Source: Streptomyces griseorubiginosus
GTDB lineage: Bacteria > Actinomycetota > Actinomycetes > Streptomycetales > Streptomycetaceae
Length of the DNA: 64,000 bases
Reading direction: 5' to 3'
Assembly: GCF_001514195.1 (NCBI RefSeq)
Contig: NZ_KQ948752.1
Span: 1 to 64,000, forward strand
The notes beneath the pieces are model-generated. The model was given only the letters and a program-made list of their open reading frames with translations. It did no database searches and had not been told where the DNA came from. A program made the translations under genes and the position numbers. Numbering within the stretch: position 1 is the stretch's first letter; each line of letters starts with the position of its first letter. Positions 63,037 through 64,000 of this stretch are shown here, piece after piece.

Positions 63037-63365
63037 GACCGGACCTCACCCCCTCCCTGCGATCCTGAATGCCCAGCTGTCCTGGCGTTGCTCACTCCCC
63101 CACTGTGGCAGCCGCCACTGACATCGCAATGCCGGTGGGCCAAGTGCCGGACCGCTTGCGCCGCACCCTAGTTGGGCCCCGCGCCCCCGTCAGCCGTATG
63201 GCGCCCCGGTCACTCGATGGAATGGCTTTGGGGAAAGGTGGATGACGTACAGCAAAGATCAGGCCCCGAATCCTTAGACGGATCCGGGGCCGATCGGGTT
63301 GTTCGGGGGCGGGCGGTTCGCCCCGATTTTCAGCAGCGTTCAGGGGGTGAGTCCCGTACGGCTTC
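63037..63365. other. Intergenic region between membrane protein and purD
   Basis: This 329-bp gap holds the promoter side of the membrane-protein gene and the purD terminator hairpin at 63262-63291. I see no supported gene. Confidence 0.5.
63262..63291 (-). terminator. Terminator of purD
   Basis: GGCCCCGAATCC pairs with GGATCCGGGGCC (one mismatch) around TTAGAC, about 75 bp past the purD stop codon. Confidence 0.8.
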
Positions 63366-64000
63366 TCAGGCTTCCGACGCCGCCTTCGCCGCGATGTCCG
63401 TCCGGTGCTGGGAACCGTCGAGGCCGATACGGGCCACCGCCCGGTACGCGCGCTCGCGGGCCTCGGTGAGGTCCTTGCCGGACGCCGTGACCGACAGGAC
63501 GCGACCGCCGGCGCTGACCACGGCGTCGCCGTCCTGCTTGGTGCCCGCGTGCAGGACGTAGGCGTGCGGGGCGTCCTGGGCGGCCACCTCGTCGAGGCCG
63601 GTGATCGGGTCGCCGGTGCGCGGGGTGCCGGGGTAGTTGTGCGAGGCGACGACCACGGTGACCGCGGCGTCCTCGCTCCAGCGCAGGGGCGGCAGGTCCT
63701 CGAGGTTGCCGCTCGCGGCGGCGAGCAGGACGCCGGCCAGCGGGGTCTTGAGGCGGGCCAGGACGACCTGGGTCTCGGGGTCGCCGAAGCGGGCGTTGAA
63801 CTCGATCACCCTGACGCCCCGGGAGGTGATCGCGAGACCGGCGTACAGCAGGCCCGAGAAGGGAGTGCCGCGGCGCCGCATCTCGTCGACGGTCGGCTGG
63901 AGAACGGTCTGGAGGACCTCGTCGACCAGCTTGGGGTCGGCCCAGGGCAGCGGGGAGTACGCGCCCATGCCGCCGGTGTTCGGGCCTTCGTCGCCGTCGA
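63366..64000 (-). CDS. purD: Phosphoribosylamine-glycine ligase, C-terminal part (window edge)
   Basis: The last 211 residues of PurD are present; the N-terminal part lies beyond the window. The edge reads into GPNTGGMGAYSPLPWA, and VIEFNARFGDPETQVVL and VVVASHNYPGTPRTGD are GARS family marks. It makes GAR from phosphoribosylamine and glycine with ATP. The cut is the window edge, not a mutation. Confidence 0.97.
   Translation of the reverse strand, partial: DGDEGPNTGGMGAYSPLPWADPKLVDEVLQTVLQPTVDEMRRRGTPFSGLLYAGLAITSRGVRVIEFNARFGDPETQVVLARLKTPLAGVLLAAASGNLEDLPPLRWSEDAAVTVVVASHNYPGTPRTGDPITGLDEVAAQDAPHAYVLHAGTKQDGDAVVSAGGRVLSVTASGKDLTEARERAYRAVARIGLDGSQHRTDIAAKAASEA

Overview
The window is a high-GC actinobacterial chromosome segment, almost certainly Streptomyces. 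It carries bldC, a PurSQL-type purine operon, an Lsr2-family protein (the LsrL position), valine dehydrogenase, a DUF3073 protein, a sporulation-associated regulator with a TTA codon, GTG/TTG starts and long GC-rich hairpin terminators. From memory, gene content and order match the S. coelicolor core region from about SCO4068 (purD) to about SCO4122; no search was run. There is no rRNA, CRISPR array, insertion sequence or prophage.

Layout. 1-300: unassigned DNA of unusual composition. 301-6706: MarR regulator divergent from an MFS exporter, a PAS-SpoIIE phosphatase-HATPase protein, a type II NADH dehydrogenase and a TetR regulator. 6968-12146: a one-polypeptide signalling protein (ECF-like sigma factor, zinc-finger anti-sigma-like segment, membrane segments, Pro/Thr linker, NPCBM-like ectodomain) convergent with an AfsR-like regulator. 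12147-20586: dispersed repeats, an orphan asparagine-synthetase/lasso-cyclase-like protein, the sporulation-associated regulator, LhgO-like oxidase, TrmB and a PrsW-like membrane protease. 20587-28851: a 9-bp minisatellite, aldo/keto reductase, an M23 peptidase under a c-di-AMP riboswitch, initiator tRNA-Met, a small protein and a class II amidotransferase, then a ribA / marR / ribD-like module with three matching palindromes, tRNA-Lys and an APC permease.

28915-41209: a secreted FG-GAP protein, a DEAD-box helicase with 108-bp repeats, a lipoprotein, a small zincin, a metallophosphoesterase, tRNA-Glu/Asp/Phe, a small membrane protein, HrpA and a second identical tRNA-Asp. 41494-50071: DUF6274-like protein, bldC, a conserved hypothetical protein, vdh, DUF3073, purM, purF, a META-domain lipoprotein and a maleylpyruvate-isomerase-fold protein. 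50091-53873: purL-purQ-purS and LsrL. 53998-58275: two tRNA-Gly species bracket an ABC transporter/two-component cassette whose gene junctions carry in-frame minisatellites. 58378-64000: purC, a dimethylformamidase-like protein, a degenerate M48-like membrane protein and purD (cut by the window edge).

How it works together. Housekeeping purine synthesis (purC, purD, purF, purL, purM, purQ, purS) is interleaved with developmental and cell-envelope regulators: BldC, LsrL, the TTA-containing sporulation protein, the c-di-AMP-controlled peptidase and the membrane-tethered sigma factor. The least explained parts are the sigma/NPCBM fusion, the MarR-controlled RibA/RibD-like module, the orphan asparagine-synthetase-like protein and the repeat-bearing ABC/two-component cassette.
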